The notes under the pieces were generated by a model, which was not told where the DNA came from, ran no database searches, and saw only the letters and a program-made list of their open reading frames with translations. From the NCBI GenBank assembly GCA_020073105.1, contig JAIQFW010000025.1, forward strand, positions 1 through 49,673: a stretch of 49,673 nucleotides of DNA, written 5' to 3'. The first letter of the stretch is position 1; each line of letters begins with the position of its first letter. Position numbers and translations under genes: made by a program. Shown piece by piece: positions 33,473-42,230 of this stretch. The stretch comes from Terriglobia bacterium. Its GTDB lineage: Bacteria; Acidobacteriota; Terriglobia; Terriglobales; Acidobacteriaceae.

Positions 33473-36361
33473 TTAGGACGGTGGAATTACGGCTACGGCT
33501 TCATTGGAGTTGACGCTCTCCTGGTTGCTGGAATCCACTGCCCGCGTCACGTAATAGTAGGTCTTGCCGTTTGCCACCGAGGTGTCGGTGTAGCTGGTGT
33601 CGGGATCCAGAGAGTCAATCTTAGAATACGGACCGCCGGATGTGTTGCCGCGGTAGACGTTGTAGCCGACCACCCCCGACGAGATGCTGGCGGTCCAAGA
33701 GAGCAACACGCTGTGCTGGGTCGGGGAAGTGCCATTGCCGGTCAACGTTTGAACCGTCGGGGAATTCGCGGCATCGCTGTTGAAGGTGAGGGTTGCGTCG
33801 GCCACGCCTGCCGCTTGCGGCGTGAAGGTAACCGTGAAACCTGCGCTATTGCCTGCCTGTATCGTGACGGGAAAGGTTAGCCCGCTGAATGTAAACTCCG
33901 AGCTGCTGGAACTGCCGGACGTGACCGTGACGCTGGCGCCGGTGGCATTCAGGGTGGCCGGCAAACTAGCGTTGTTCCCCACCACAACATTGCCGAAATC
34001 TAAGCTGGTGGGTGTAACGGAGAGCTGCCCAGCGGGCGTGCCCGTACCGGAAAGCGGAATGACCAGGCTTGGATTGGACCCGTCCGAAATGATGGTCAGG
34101 TTGCCATTAACGTTGCCCGACGATTGAGGGGTGAAGATCACGCTGAAGGTGACCTGCTGCGATGGAGTGAGAGTTAGCGGCAGGTTCAGCCCACTCACAC
34201 TGAAGCCGGTTCCGGTGACAGTGTCCTGCGAAATGGTGACATTGGAGCCGCCGGTGTTGGTCAGGGTTTCCGAAAGTGACTTGTTGTGGCCGACCTGTAC
34301 ATTCCCGAAATTAAGACTGGTGGGGTTCGCGCTCAGCGTACCTGGCGTCACACCGGTACCAGAGAGTGGAATCACCAGACTGGAGTTGGACGCGTCCGAG
34401 ATGATGGTCAGGTTGCCGTTGACGGTCCCCGGCGACGGAGGAGTGAAAATCACACTGAAGGTGACCTGCTGCGACGGAGTAAGAGTCAGCGGCAGGTTCA
34501 GCCCACTCACACTGAAGCCGGTTCCGGTAATGGTGTCCTGCGAAATGGTCACATTGGAACCGCCGGTGTTGGTCAAGGTTTCCGACAGCGACTTGTTGTT
34601 GCCGACCTTCACGTTTCCGAAGCTGAGGCTGGTCGGGTTCGCGCTCAGGGTACCCGGCGCCACACCCGTACCGGAAAGCGGAATCACCAAGCTGGGATTG
34701 GAGGCATCCGAGATGATGGTCAAGCTTCCGTTCTTGTTCCCCGGTGACGGAGGAGTAAAGATCACGCTGAAGGTGACCTGCTGGGATGGGGTAAGAGTCA
34801 GCGGCAGGTTCAGCCCACTCACGCTGAAGCCAGTCCCGGTGATGGTGTCCTGCGAAATGGTGACATTGGAGCCGCCAGTGTTGGTCAAGGTTTCCGACAG
34901 CGACTTATTGTTCCCGACCTTCACGTTTCCAAAGTTGAGGCTGGTTGGATTCGCGCTAAGCGTACCTGGCGTCACACCCGTACCAGATAGTGGAATCACC
35001 AAGCTGGGATTGGAGGCATCCGAAATGATGGTCAGATTCCCGTTGACGTTCCCCGGCGCCTGAGGAGTGAAGATCACGCTGAAGGTGACTTTCTGCCCCG
35101 GCGTCAGGGTCAGCGGCAGACCGGGGCCGTTCACGCTGAAGCCAGCACCAGTCAGTGTGTGCTGCGAAATGGTGACGTCGGCTCCACCGGTGTTAGTCAA
35201 GGTTTCGGAAAGCGACTTGTTGTCACCGATATTCACGTTGCCAAAACCGAGGCTGGTCGGGTTCGCGCTGAGCGCGCCCGGGGCCACACCTGAGCCGGAA
35301 AGCGGAATCGTGAGGTTGGCATTAGAAGCATCGCTGACGATGGAGAGATTGCCGCTCGCCGATCCGGTCGATTGGGGTGCAAACACTACGTTAAAACTGG
35401 CGCTCTGGCCGGCTGGAAGAGTCACTGGCAGGTTCAGGCCACTGATACTGAAGTCCGCGCCGCCAACCGTGGCTTGGGTGATGGTGACACTGGCACCGCT
35501 GGAGTTGGTCAGGGTTTCAGGAAGCGTTCGGTTGTTCCCTACCACCACGTTCCCAAAGTCGAGACTCGCAGGATTCGGCGAAAGTGAACCCGGCGCAAGC
35601 CCCGTTCCAGAGAGTGGCAGATTCAAAGTGGGGTTGGAGCCATCGCTCACAAACGCGACGTTCCCGTTTACTGCACCCGCCGCTTGAGGAGCGAAAGTGA
35701 CGCTGAAATTCGCGCTCTCGCCGGAGGACAGGGTAAACGGCAATGTTAGACCACTCAGGCTGAATCCGGCCCCGGTCACCGTGGCCTGGGAAACCGTGAG
35801 GTCACTGCCACCCGAGTTGGTGAGCGTGCCAGATTGCTTTTGGCTGCTTCCTTCCAGGATGCTGCCGAAGACCATGCTGGTCGGATTTACCGAAAGACTT
35901 CCGGGCAACTCACCGTCACCGGAGAGCCCTAACCCCGCAGGACTGTTTGCAGCATCGCTGGTCACCGAGATCGTAGCATTGACGCTTCCCGCCCCGGTGG
36001 GGGTGAAGCTGACGCTCAGGCTGGCACTTTGGCCTGGCGAAATAGTCAGGGGGAGGGCGGGTTTGCTCAGGATGAACTGCTTAGCAGTACTGACGGCTTC
36101 GGTGATCGTGACCGCGGATGAGCCACCGTTGGTGGCGTTCACCGTCATGGTCTTGTTCCTGCCCACGACGACCGCGCCGAAGTCCAACTTGGAGTTGTTC
36201 AGAGCCAGATCGCCACTGGGCGCCGGTGGATCCGAAGGAGTGCCGGCGCTCAAACCCTGACATCCCACTAGGCCCAAGAGCGCTAGCAGGACCAAGAGAG
36301 CGGAGCAATAAGCGGTGAAGTGCTTGCGGTGGCGTCCTCTGGGTTGGGGGCATTCAATCAT
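33473..36361 (-). CDS. Large choice-of-anchor-D / FnIII lipoprotein with near-identical repeats
   Basis: The 962-aa lipoprotein starts at ATG 36361 with a signal ending in LVGC (lipobox). About eight anchor-D/HYDIN-like Ig repeats follow, each near 104 aa, for example ANPTSLNFGNVKVGNNKSLS, with VTISQDTITGTGFSVSGLNL and LTIISDASNPSLVIPLSGTG. Four consecutive repeats in the middle are nearly identical, reflecting recent duplication. A terminal FnIII module follows (SVLLSWTASISSGVVGYNVY). The protein is probably a long surface stalk. The repeat array could change length by recombination. No enzymatic domain is seen. Confidence 0.92.
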   Translation of the reverse strand: MIECPQPRGRHRKHFTAYCSALLVLLALLGLVGCQGLSAGTPSDPPAPSGDLALNNSKLDFGAVVVGRNKTMTVNATNGGSSAVTITEAVSTAKQFILSKPALPLTISPGQSASLSVSFTPTGAGSVNATISVTSDAANSPAGLGLSGDGELPGSLSVNPTSMVFGSILEGSSQKQSGTLTNSGGSDLTVSQATVTGAGFSLSGLTLPFTLSSGESANFSVTFAPQAAGAVNGNVAFVSDGSNPTLNLPLSGTGLAPGSLSPNPASLDFGNVVVGNNRTLPETLTNSSGASVTITQATVGGADFSISGLNLPVTLPAGQSASFNVVFAPQSTGSASGNLSIVSDASNANLTIPLSGSGVAPGALSANPTSLGFGNVNIGDNKSLSETLTNTGGADVTISQHTLTGAGFSVNGPGLPLTLTPGQKVTFSVIFTPQAPGNVNGNLTIISDASNPSLVIPLSGTGVTPGTLSANPTSLNFGNVKVGNNKSLSETLTNTGGSNVTISQDTITGTGFSVSGLNLPLTLTPSQQVTFSVIFTPPSPGNKNGSLTIISDASNPSLVIPLSGTGVAPGTLSANPTSLSFGNVKVGNNKSLSETLTNTGGSNVTISQDTITGTGFSVSGLNLPLTLTPSQQVTFSVIFTPPSPGTVNGNLTIISDASNSSLVIPLSGTGVTPGTLSANPTSLNFGNVQVGHNKSLSETLTNTGGSNVTISQDTVTGTGFSVSGLNLPLTLTPSQQVTFSVIFTPQSSGNVNGNLTIISDGSNPSLVIPLSGTGTPAGQLSVTPTSLDFGNVVVGNNASLPATLNATGASVTVTSGSSSSSEFTFSGLTFPVTIQAGNSAGFTVTFTPQAAGVADATLTFNSDAANSPTVQTLTGNGTSPTQHSVLLSWTASISSGVVGYNVYRGNTSGGPYSKIDSLDPDTSYTDTSVANGKTYYYVTRAVDSSNQESVNSNEAVAVIPPS
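34131..35378 (-). repeat. Tandem 312-bp coding repeats
   Basis: Matching anchor points (G-T-G/A-A-A-R-A-T-C-A-C-R-C-T-G-A-A-G on the plus strand) recur at 34131, 34443, 34755 and 35067, exactly 312 bp apart. Each unit encodes one 104-aa anchor-D repeat. The first three units are the most alike; the fourth has diverged further. Confidence 0.9.
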
Positions 36362-36633
36362 AAGCAGGCATTAACGACTGCGCTGATTTCCCATTGGTAA
36401 CTGGTGGTAGTGTCTACCAAGGCAACCCAAGTCAGATAGATCGCGGAAGGACATGGGGGGTTACACCGTATGGGCCGGGGGTTGGCCTCCAAGAATCACG
36501 CCGGACGGTGGCGCTTGGCACATGCTCGAGCAGGTTCCAAAGTAATCGGTTGGACATCACTGAAATTCTCTTGGGAACGGAGTTTAATAACCAAGCTAGA
36601 GAGGCTGGGCGATCGCTGGCCTTGCCCACAAGG
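36362..36633. other. Intergenic region upstream of the large anchor-D gene
   Basis: It holds the promoter region of the minus-strand lipoprotein gene. No -35/-10 pair or riboswitch could be assigned with confidence, and I see no other gene. Confidence 0.4.
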
Positions 36634-36646
36634 AAGGAGGCTGGCC

Positions 36647-36784
36647 TTGAAGACACTGCTACATTTCCGGACGCACGAGGGCGGCTATTTCCACACCCAT
36701 CCGTTTCATGCGATGTTCTCGCTGCTGGCGAGCTTTGTCCTGGCGCTGCTGATCGTGCTGTTGCTGGTCGCCTCCGCCAGGTGA
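36647..36784 (+). CDS. Putative 45-aa single-pass membrane protein
   Basis: TTG at 36647 is preceded by AAGGAGG with 6 nt spacing. The product has a His-rich polar N-terminus (HFRTHEGGYFHTHPFHA) and one membrane helix (MFSLLASFVLALLIVLLLVA), ending in SAR. Five His residues in the first 21 positions suggest metal or pH sensitivity, but this is inference. The strong ribosome binding site and TM helix are the support; the same frame is open further upstream, so a longer form is possible. Confidence 0.45.
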   Translation: MKTLLHFRTHEGGYFHTHPFHAMFSLLASFVLALLIVLLLVASAR

Positions 36785-37164
36785 GGACACGATAAGCAGG
36801 AATAGCAGCGAGAACCGGCTGCGGGTGTCCGAGCCATCGCGCCGGCTTACGGGGCGGCCTCTGGCACAGATTGCGCCTGCGCCATCACGGCCAGCAAAAC
36901 TCCGGCGAGGAACATCAGCACCATCCGAACTGGAGATTTCCTTCGCACTCTTGCCCTCTGCCTCAGCGGCTGAAGCCGTCATTCAACCTGGGCCATCTCC
37001 GCAGCGCTGGAACCGCTGCGCCACCCCACCCCAAAACACTCCCCACCTGGTTCGCGGCCAGTCAACCCATCTCTGCTCTCTCCCACTTGTCATTCCGACG
37101 AGCGCAGGCGAGGAGGAATCTGCTGTTACCTGCGTCGCTGCACGGGCGAGATGCCGCGCTTACA
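36785..37164. other. No supported gene
   Basis: Open frames here are proline/arginine-rich in all readings and look non-coding. A dispersed repeat is present at 37087-37124. Confidence 0.5.
37087..37124. repeat. Dispersed intergenic repeat-like sequence
   Basis: TTGTCATTCCGACGAGCGCA followed by GGCGAGGAGGAATCTGCT resembles a dispersed acidobacterial intergenic element of the TCATTCCGAGCGCAGCGAGG type, as I recall it. Only one copy of this version occurs in the window. Confidence 0.4.
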
Positions 37165-38697
37165 TCACTTCAGCCGGATGCCGCCCACCATGACTTGCAT
37201 GTCCACGCCGTTGCTGCTGTCCATCCAGGCGGCGAGGAAGTTCGGCCCGGCCCAGGTGTTGCCCGTGTAATCGCCCATCCAAGAATTGCCGGGGTACCCG
37301 TTATTGTTGGGGTTGGAGAACGCTTTGCTGAGTAGCACGTTCGGCTTAAATGTCTGGCCGCCGTCGGTCGAAATCGCAGCAAAGGGCTGATAGTTGACAT
37401 TGGCAGGATCGTTGCGGCGGTCCAGCCAACTCACCCCGACTAGTCCGGTGGGACTGACCGAAAGCCAGGGGAAAAACTGGTCGTGATTGGCACTGGGCGG
37501 CGCGACCGGAACCGGCTTGGACCAAGTATTGCCGCCGTCGGTCGAGCGGATGACCCCAACCCGCATGTAGCTACCCGTCCAGGAGTACATCACGACGTAG
37601 AGATTGCCGGCGTACGGCCCATCGCTGTTGTCCACACCAATCACTGGGTAGTTGCTGACACGGATCCCGTCCGTGTTGGGTAAATCGCCCCACAAGCAAC
37701 GGCACGCATCATTGTTCAAAATGACGGCGGTCATCAGTCTCGGATGAGACCACGTGTTGCCGCCATCAGTGGACGTAGACAAGAGCATGTAAGCTGTGCC
37801 ATTAGCGCAAAAGGCGGCTGGGCCGGATCCAACGCAATGCTGCCAGGTCACGTAGACTGTGCCATCCTTGCCCACTGCTAGGTTAGTGAAGCCATCGTCC
37901 GCTGGATAGGCTTGAGGCGGATCGACAGACGCCGTGCTCCAGTTAGCACCACCATCGTTGGAATGCGCCACGGCAATTTGGACCGTCGCATCGATATCGT
38001 TTGTAACCATGGCGGAAACATAGACGCTGTTTACATAAGGGCTTCCGACATTTGTGTCCACCGCCAGCCAAGGAAAGTCGGAAGATGTGTTGGGCGGTCC
38101 AAGAGCGACCCCCGCTTTGCTCCAGTTGACACCATCACTCGATTTCTCAAACCCGACGAATCCCGTGTCCCCGGTATAGTTGTCAAAGTAGTCCCCCGCG
38201 AGATACGCCGCCCCGTTGCGGTCATAGCCCACCGCCGGATTGATGCTGGGATAATACGACCGTCCTCCCCGTTGAACGCCCCCAGCCATGCAGAAGGGCC
38301 CCGCCCATGTCGATCCCCCGTTTGCCGATGTGTACGCCGCCAGTGGGCCGGTAGATCCGGGACAGTTGAAGTCGTTCGCCCCCATAAGGAGGTGTTTCGG
38401 AGTCAGCGGATCGGCCACAACCGGAGTCGTGTTCACCAGAAACCCACCTTCCGACACTTGCCTAAGAGGAAGTACACAGGGGGCGGGTGAGCAAGTCAAT
38501 GTATTGGGGTTGATCGGGGCTGAAGCCGAATTGGGCCCTAGGAGCCCGGAGCGCATCGCCCCAAGCGTCTGAACCCGGTTCTGTCGAAAATCAGCCCCGG
38601 AACTGTCGTTCGATTGGCCCTTGGCGCGATCAACGACGAAGCACCCTGCCAAGATGAGCGAGAGCACCAAGAACAACCCACGGTATGCGTTTCTCAT
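37165..38697 (-). CDS. Secreted BNR/Asp-box propeller protein
   Basis: ATG at 38697 follows AGGAAGG. The 510-aa protein has a signal-type N-terminus (FLVLSLILAGCFVVDRAKG; the AGC could be a lipobox) and Asp-box motifs SANGGSTWA, SNDGGANWS, STDGGNTWSH, STDGGNTWSK and STDGGQTFK. This marks a six-bladed sialidase-type propeller. Catalytic sialidase residues are not evident. It starts 15 nt after the stop of the PQQ-like propeller gene, so the two are probably co-transcribed. A paralogue is at 9582-11171. Confidence 0.88.
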   Translation of the reverse strand: MRNAYRGLFLVLSLILAGCFVVDRAKGQSNDSSGADFRQNRVQTLGAMRSGLLGPNSASAPINPNTLTCSPAPCVLPLRQVSEGGFLVNTTPVVADPLTPKHLLMGANDFNCPGSTGPLAAYTSANGGSTWAGPFCMAGGVQRGGRSYYPSINPAVGYDRNGAAYLAGDYFDNYTGDTGFVGFEKSSDGVNWSKAGVALGPPNTSSDFPWLAVDTNVGSPYVNSVYVSAMVTNDIDATVQIAVAHSNDGGANWSTASVDPPQAYPADDGFTNLAVGKDGTVYVTWQHCVGSGPAAFCANGTAYMLLSTSTDGGNTWSHPRLMTAVILNNDACRCLWGDLPNTDGIRVSNYPVIGVDNSDGPYAGNLYVVMYSWTGSYMRVGVIRSTDGGNTWSKPVPVAPPSANHDQFFPWLSVSPTGLVGVSWLDRRNDPANVNYQPFAAISTDGGQTFKPNVLLSKAFSNPNNNGYPGNSWMGDYTGNTWAGPNFLAAWMDSSNGVDMQVMVGGIRLK

Positions 38698-38712
38698 GTG
38701 GCCTTCCTACTG

Positions 38713-40604
38713 TTAGTGGCACTGTGATGGGTTACCGCAGAGCCCGAAAACATCAACCTCCCCCGTGGTGCCGTAATCCGACGGCAATCCCAATGTTCCC
38801 ATATAGACCCGGCCGTTGAAGATGGTCGGAGTCGAAAATTTGGCTGCCAAGCCCGCGATATTTGGATTTCCATTACTGGTGTAAAGGCCATTCTGGGGAG
38901 TCGAGACATCGGTCGCGTTGTACGCATGCAGGACTGCGGGCAGCCACGTGTCACTGTTGCAGTCTTGTTGCAAGTGTGCATTGACCCTCTCGATCGCCCA
39001 CAGAATTCCGCCTGTGTTTTGGCTGGCGGATATCGAAGGTGTAGCACCATGGGTACAGAACTTGGTTCCCGTGGCTTTGCTGCCAGTCGTTAGAATCGGC
39101 CCCGGTGCGCCGATACTGAGCGGGTACATGTAGAGCGGCAGCGGAGTCGTGTCTTTCCTGATCTGTGCCGAATAATACAGCCAGCGCTGGGTTGTACCTC
39201 CGTTGACGTACTTCCAATAAGCAGGATTGCTGTAATAGGACTGCTTTTGCGCGTCCCACTGGGGGTTCGGCGGCAGCGTGATTTCTTGAACGATGTGATC
39301 AGTTCCGGGAGGCGCGGTGTATCCGCCCAAGTTGTCCCGATCCACAACATAAGTAGACGACTCTTTGTCAGCGCTGACAGCGAGGTTGAGGTACTTTTGC
39401 TGGTTCGGGTCGTAGTAGAAGGCTTCTGGAAAGATCATCGGTCCCCCGGACCCGAAGTCTTCGTCGTTACCATACTCGCAGCGCCCATCTCCATTTGGCG
39501 TGTGATAGGTGAAAACGTCTGAAGGCGTGAAATAGTTGGCCACGGTCAGGGCTCCGCTGGTATTGTCCACCGCCAGTTTGATCAAGCTGTCGCCGTAATC
39601 GGTGCTGGGAGTCGGCTGGATGTTGATATCGAATGTTCCGTTGCCCGTCGCCACATAGATGTACTTGCTGCCGTCATTGCGGATTTCCGCCGCCAACCCC
39701 GCGCCGCTTTCCCAGATGCCGCCACCCGTCCCGTTGGGTGTGGTGACGAAGGTCGCGACTTTGGTGAATCCCGAACTGGTGTTGTACCGGTAGCCAAAAA
39801 TCCAGCCGTTCTGCGTCTCGCCGATGATTGGGGTGAAGGCAACGTAGAGCACGTTCTGTCCGTTGACGGGCAACAGCAGCAAACCGGCCCGCTGCAGGTG
39901 ATGGGTTGGATCGAACGAGACCGTGCCGGCACCCCGGGGTATGGACGTGGTGCAATCGCCGGTCGTCGGTGCTGTTCCGATCACAGTGCCGGTGACTTCT
40001 ATCGGGCTGTTGCTGGCGGCCTCCTGGCCCGTCCGGATGTTAATGGCGTGCAGGTACTGCCGCACATTGTCGCTGCCCGTGCCGTTCGGGATGATCGCCG
40101 TAACCACGTAGAGAATGCCGGCATCCCGGTCGATCACCGGCGTCCCCGTGACCCCAATGTAGGGGTAAAGGGGGTCGGTTGGGATACACTGGCGGAGGAG
40201 CGCAAAGTTTCTGCAATCGACCGGGCTGCCGTTGGTGGCGATGTTGGCGGACCAAACCTGCGTGGAGGAATTGGCGTCAAAGCCGTAGAGCATGTCCTGT
40301 TCGGTGGCGATGTAGACGAGGCTGCACGGAGAACCGGTGCAGTTTGGCAACTGGACCGCTAGGGGCTGGGCGTAAACTTGCCCCTGCACGGAATACTTCC
40401 AAAGCCAACCGAAAGCGCCAGCCGCACCCACAGCGCTCGGGGTGAGCGCGGTCTCGTAGAGTTGCTGACCGGTGCGATTGATGTCGTTGTGCCACGTGGT
40501 TACATTCATATCCGGCGCGAGTTGGGCGTGGGCGTTAAGACTCAACAAAACCAGAACTCCAGCCAGAACGCAGAGAGAGAGAGAGAGAACCGAAGCGACG
40601 ACAT
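38713..40604 (-). CDS. Secreted PQQ-like propeller protein; start codon out of frame across an (AG)8 tract
   Basis: The long frame (38713-40548) encodes a PQQ-type propeller: VYIATEQDMLYGFDANSSTQ, GVTGTPVIDRDAGILYVVTA, HHLQRAGLLLLPVNGQNVLY and AVSADKESSTYVVDRDNLGG. It lacks a signal start. The only ATG with a good ribosome binding site (GGAGG at 40611-40615, spacing 6) is at 40604. It encodes MSSLRFSLSLS and then leaves the frame, hitting TGA at 40542-40544. Removing one AG pair from the tract joins the two frames and gives a textbook signal peptide (MSSLRFSLSLCVLAGVLVLL ending in NAHA before QLAPD). So the gene is OFF at 8 units and would be ON at 7 or 10. It is either phase-variable or the repeat was miscalled. 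A TTG at 40548 could in principle start the body. Confidence 0.85.
40572..40588 (-). repeat. (AG)8A dinucleotide tract in the signal-peptide coding region
   Basis: Plus-strand (AG)8A; on the coding strand this is a CT/TC run. Dinucleotide repeats of this length slip during replication, and any change of one unit shifts the reading frame of the propeller gene. Confidence 0.95.
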
Positions 40605-40615
40605 GGCGGGCCTCC
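40602..40615 (-). promoter_or_regulatory. Ribosome binding site and ATG of the PQQ-like propeller gene
   Basis: GGAGG (40611-40615), 6-nt spacer, ATG (40602-40604). It decides the start of the gene and shows that the upstream ATG is the intended one. Confidence 0.75.
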
Positions 40616-40849
40616 AGGAAAAGGAAGTCAACTGCACCCGGGGTCTGCTACTTACTGCGGTAACGAACCTTAGCGGCAAACCTGCCGCGTGTCAAGAGGC
40701 GAAATCGTACAGTGCAAAAGATTGCATCCTGCTCGAAGCCGCCCTTGCCCATCGTGTCACACACACCTGTGCGCCCTGCACTTTCGCGTGCCCGTTCACG
40801 GCTGATAATAAAAACTGGAAGAGTGTAAGCACAGGAAGGGGGTGCATCC

Positions 40850-41335
40850 ATGCGTCTCTCGTCCTTTCTGTTTGCGCTGGGTCTGGTTGCTGTCCTCGCA
40901 TTCGCCGGATCCCTGCCCTCACGCCGGCCCTCAAGTTCGTCCGAAAGTTCCGTCCAGACTGCTCAAGATACGTCTGGCATGTGGAATGGCTGGGACAGCG
41001 GCCGGATGTGGCGCCGGGCGGAAATTCGCGTCGTGCCTCTTGACCGGGTGAGCGCGAACCGGGCTGAACTGCAGTCTTTCCGGGAGCGGGTTGCCCAAGC
41101 GGAATTGGAGGGCATCGGCCTGGGACTCGCGGATCCCGCCATTCGTCGCCGGCAACTCTATCTCATGAAAGATCTGCTCCGCTTTGCCGAGCGGCAGGAA
41201 TCGAACCAAGCCGAGGGTCCGACTGCCATGGAGGTACAACAACGGCTGAACCGGATCGAAGGGCAGGTCATGTGTGAGGCATGCCACAGCGGAATCGTGG
41301 CAAGGGCCGGTACCAGCACAGCGCTCCGGAAGTAA
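40850..41335 (+). CDS. Exported monoheme c-type cytochrome-like protein
   Basis: ATG at 40850 follows AGGAAGGGGG. The 161-aa protein has a signal peptide (FLFALGLVAVLAFAGSLPS), a polar Ser-rich linker, a helical middle (AIRRRQLYLMKDLLRFAERQ), and a c-type heme site near the C-terminus (MCEACHSGIVARAG). A C-terminal CxxCH with long helical arm is unlike typical cytochrome c. The axial partner cannot be told from sequence. It is divergent from the phase-variable propeller gene. Confidence 0.8.
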   Translation: MRLSSFLFALGLVAVLAFAGSLPSRRPSSSSESSVQTAQDTSGMWNGWDSGRMWRRAEIRVVPLDRVSANRAELQSFRERVAQAELEGIGLGLADPAIRRRQLYLMKDLLRFAERQESNQAEGPTAMEVQQRLNRIEGQVMCEACHSGIVARAGTSTALRK

Positions 41336-41445
41336 CTTCATCGAACAGCCCAGCCCAGGGTCTTGCTGAGAACATCTCCCGACCTCGGCTGGTGCTAGAG
41401 GCGGGGCCTCGAGATTGCGCGTGGCCCGGGAACAAGGAGAGTACC

Positions 41446-41931
41446 ATGTCGCTGACCAGGTTGAAAGAATTTCTCGACGCTCACAACATTCAATACGTGG
41501 TGATTTCCCACTCGGTGGCGTACACCGCGCAGGGAATTGCCGCACTCACACACATACCAGGAAGGGAGCTCGCAAAGACCGTGGTCGTGAAGATCGACGG
41601 TGCGTTGGCCATGGCGGTCGTCCCCGCCAGCTGCCACGTGGATCTGATGCGCCTGAAGCAGGCAACGGGAGCCGCCGGTGTGCAACTGGCCTCGGAAGAC
41701 GAATTCAGGAGCAAGTTTCCGGATTGCGAGACCGGCGCCATGCCGCCCTTCGGCAATCTGTACGGCATGGATGTTTTCATCGACGAGAGCTTGTCACGGG
41801 ACAAGGAGGTCGCGTTTAATGCGGGTTCTCACCGCGAGCTCGTACGCTTGGCGTGGGCGGACCTGGAAAGGCTGGTTCAGCCCAAACTCATGAAGATTGC
41901 CGCTGCGATAAGCACGGCCACGGCGGCGTAG
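41446..41931 (+). CDS. YbaK/EbsC-domain protein (aminoacyl-tRNA deacylase-like)
   Basis: ATG 41446 follows AAGGAGA; upstream codons are noise. The 161-aa protein matches the YbaK/ProX pattern: FLDAHNIQYVVISHSVAYTA, ELAKTVVVKIDGALAMAVVP, and ETGAMPPFGNLYGMDVFIDE, with NAGSHRELVRLAW. The Lys in AKTVV and the GAMPPFG loop line the active site of editing enzymes that hydrolyse mischarged aminoacyl-tRNA. Substrate specificity cannot be assigned. Confidence 0.9.
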   Translation: MSLTRLKEFLDAHNIQYVVISHSVAYTAQGIAALTHIPGRELAKTVVVKIDGALAMAVVPASCHVDLMRLKQATGAAGVQLASEDEFRSKFPDCETGAMPPFGNLYGMDVFIDESLSRDKEVAFNAGSHRELVRLAWADLERLVQPKLMKIAAAISTATAA

Positions 41932-41963
41932 CCGAACCAGTGCGTGAGTTTCAGGAGGACACT

Positions 41964-42161
41964 ATGGAACTGACATTAACTTCTGATGAAAGAGAATTGT
42001 TGATGGAAGTTCTCGAGCAACACCATCACGAGTTGCTGAGGGAGATTTCTCGGGCAAAGCATCGTGAGTTTAAGCTGGCTTTAAGGAATAAGGAGCAGTT
42101 GCTCGGATCGATGGTTGCCAAGTTGAAAGCCGAGAAGGAATCGGCGCTTCAAGCCGCGTAA
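41964..42161 (+). CDS. Small helical charged protein, 65 aa
   Basis: ATG at 41964 follows CAGGAGGAC. The 65-aa product is one long amphipathic helix (LTSDERELLMEVLEQHHHEL, then LREISRAKHREFKLALRNKE). It lies 32 nt after the YbaK gene and is probably co-transcribed. It resembles a small family recurrent in Acidobacteria, but I cannot name it. Confidence 0.65.
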   Translation: MELTLTSDERELLMEVLEQHHHELLREISRAKHREFKLALRNKEQLLGSMVAKLKAEKESALQAA

Positions 42162-42230
42162 CCGGGTTAAGCACGGGTCAGGCGCATCACCGCGGAACCA
42201 GGCGTGATCGCGAGAGGGGGAAGGTGGCCT

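Noticed and set aside
34131-35063. 310-codon plus-strand frame over the anchor-D repeats
   Set aside because: Long only because the repeated coding DNA on the minus strand avoids stops in this frame; no start signal or domain.
33473-36361. Tandem repeats considered as a CRISPR array
   Set aside because: Repeat length is 312 bp, in frame and protein-coding; there are no short repeats with unique spacers.
36362-36440. GTTACCAATGG segment upstream of the large anchor-D gene, reminiscent of a GEMM 3' end
   Set aside because: No matching 5' conserved half is found in the preceding 300 bp on the coding strand.
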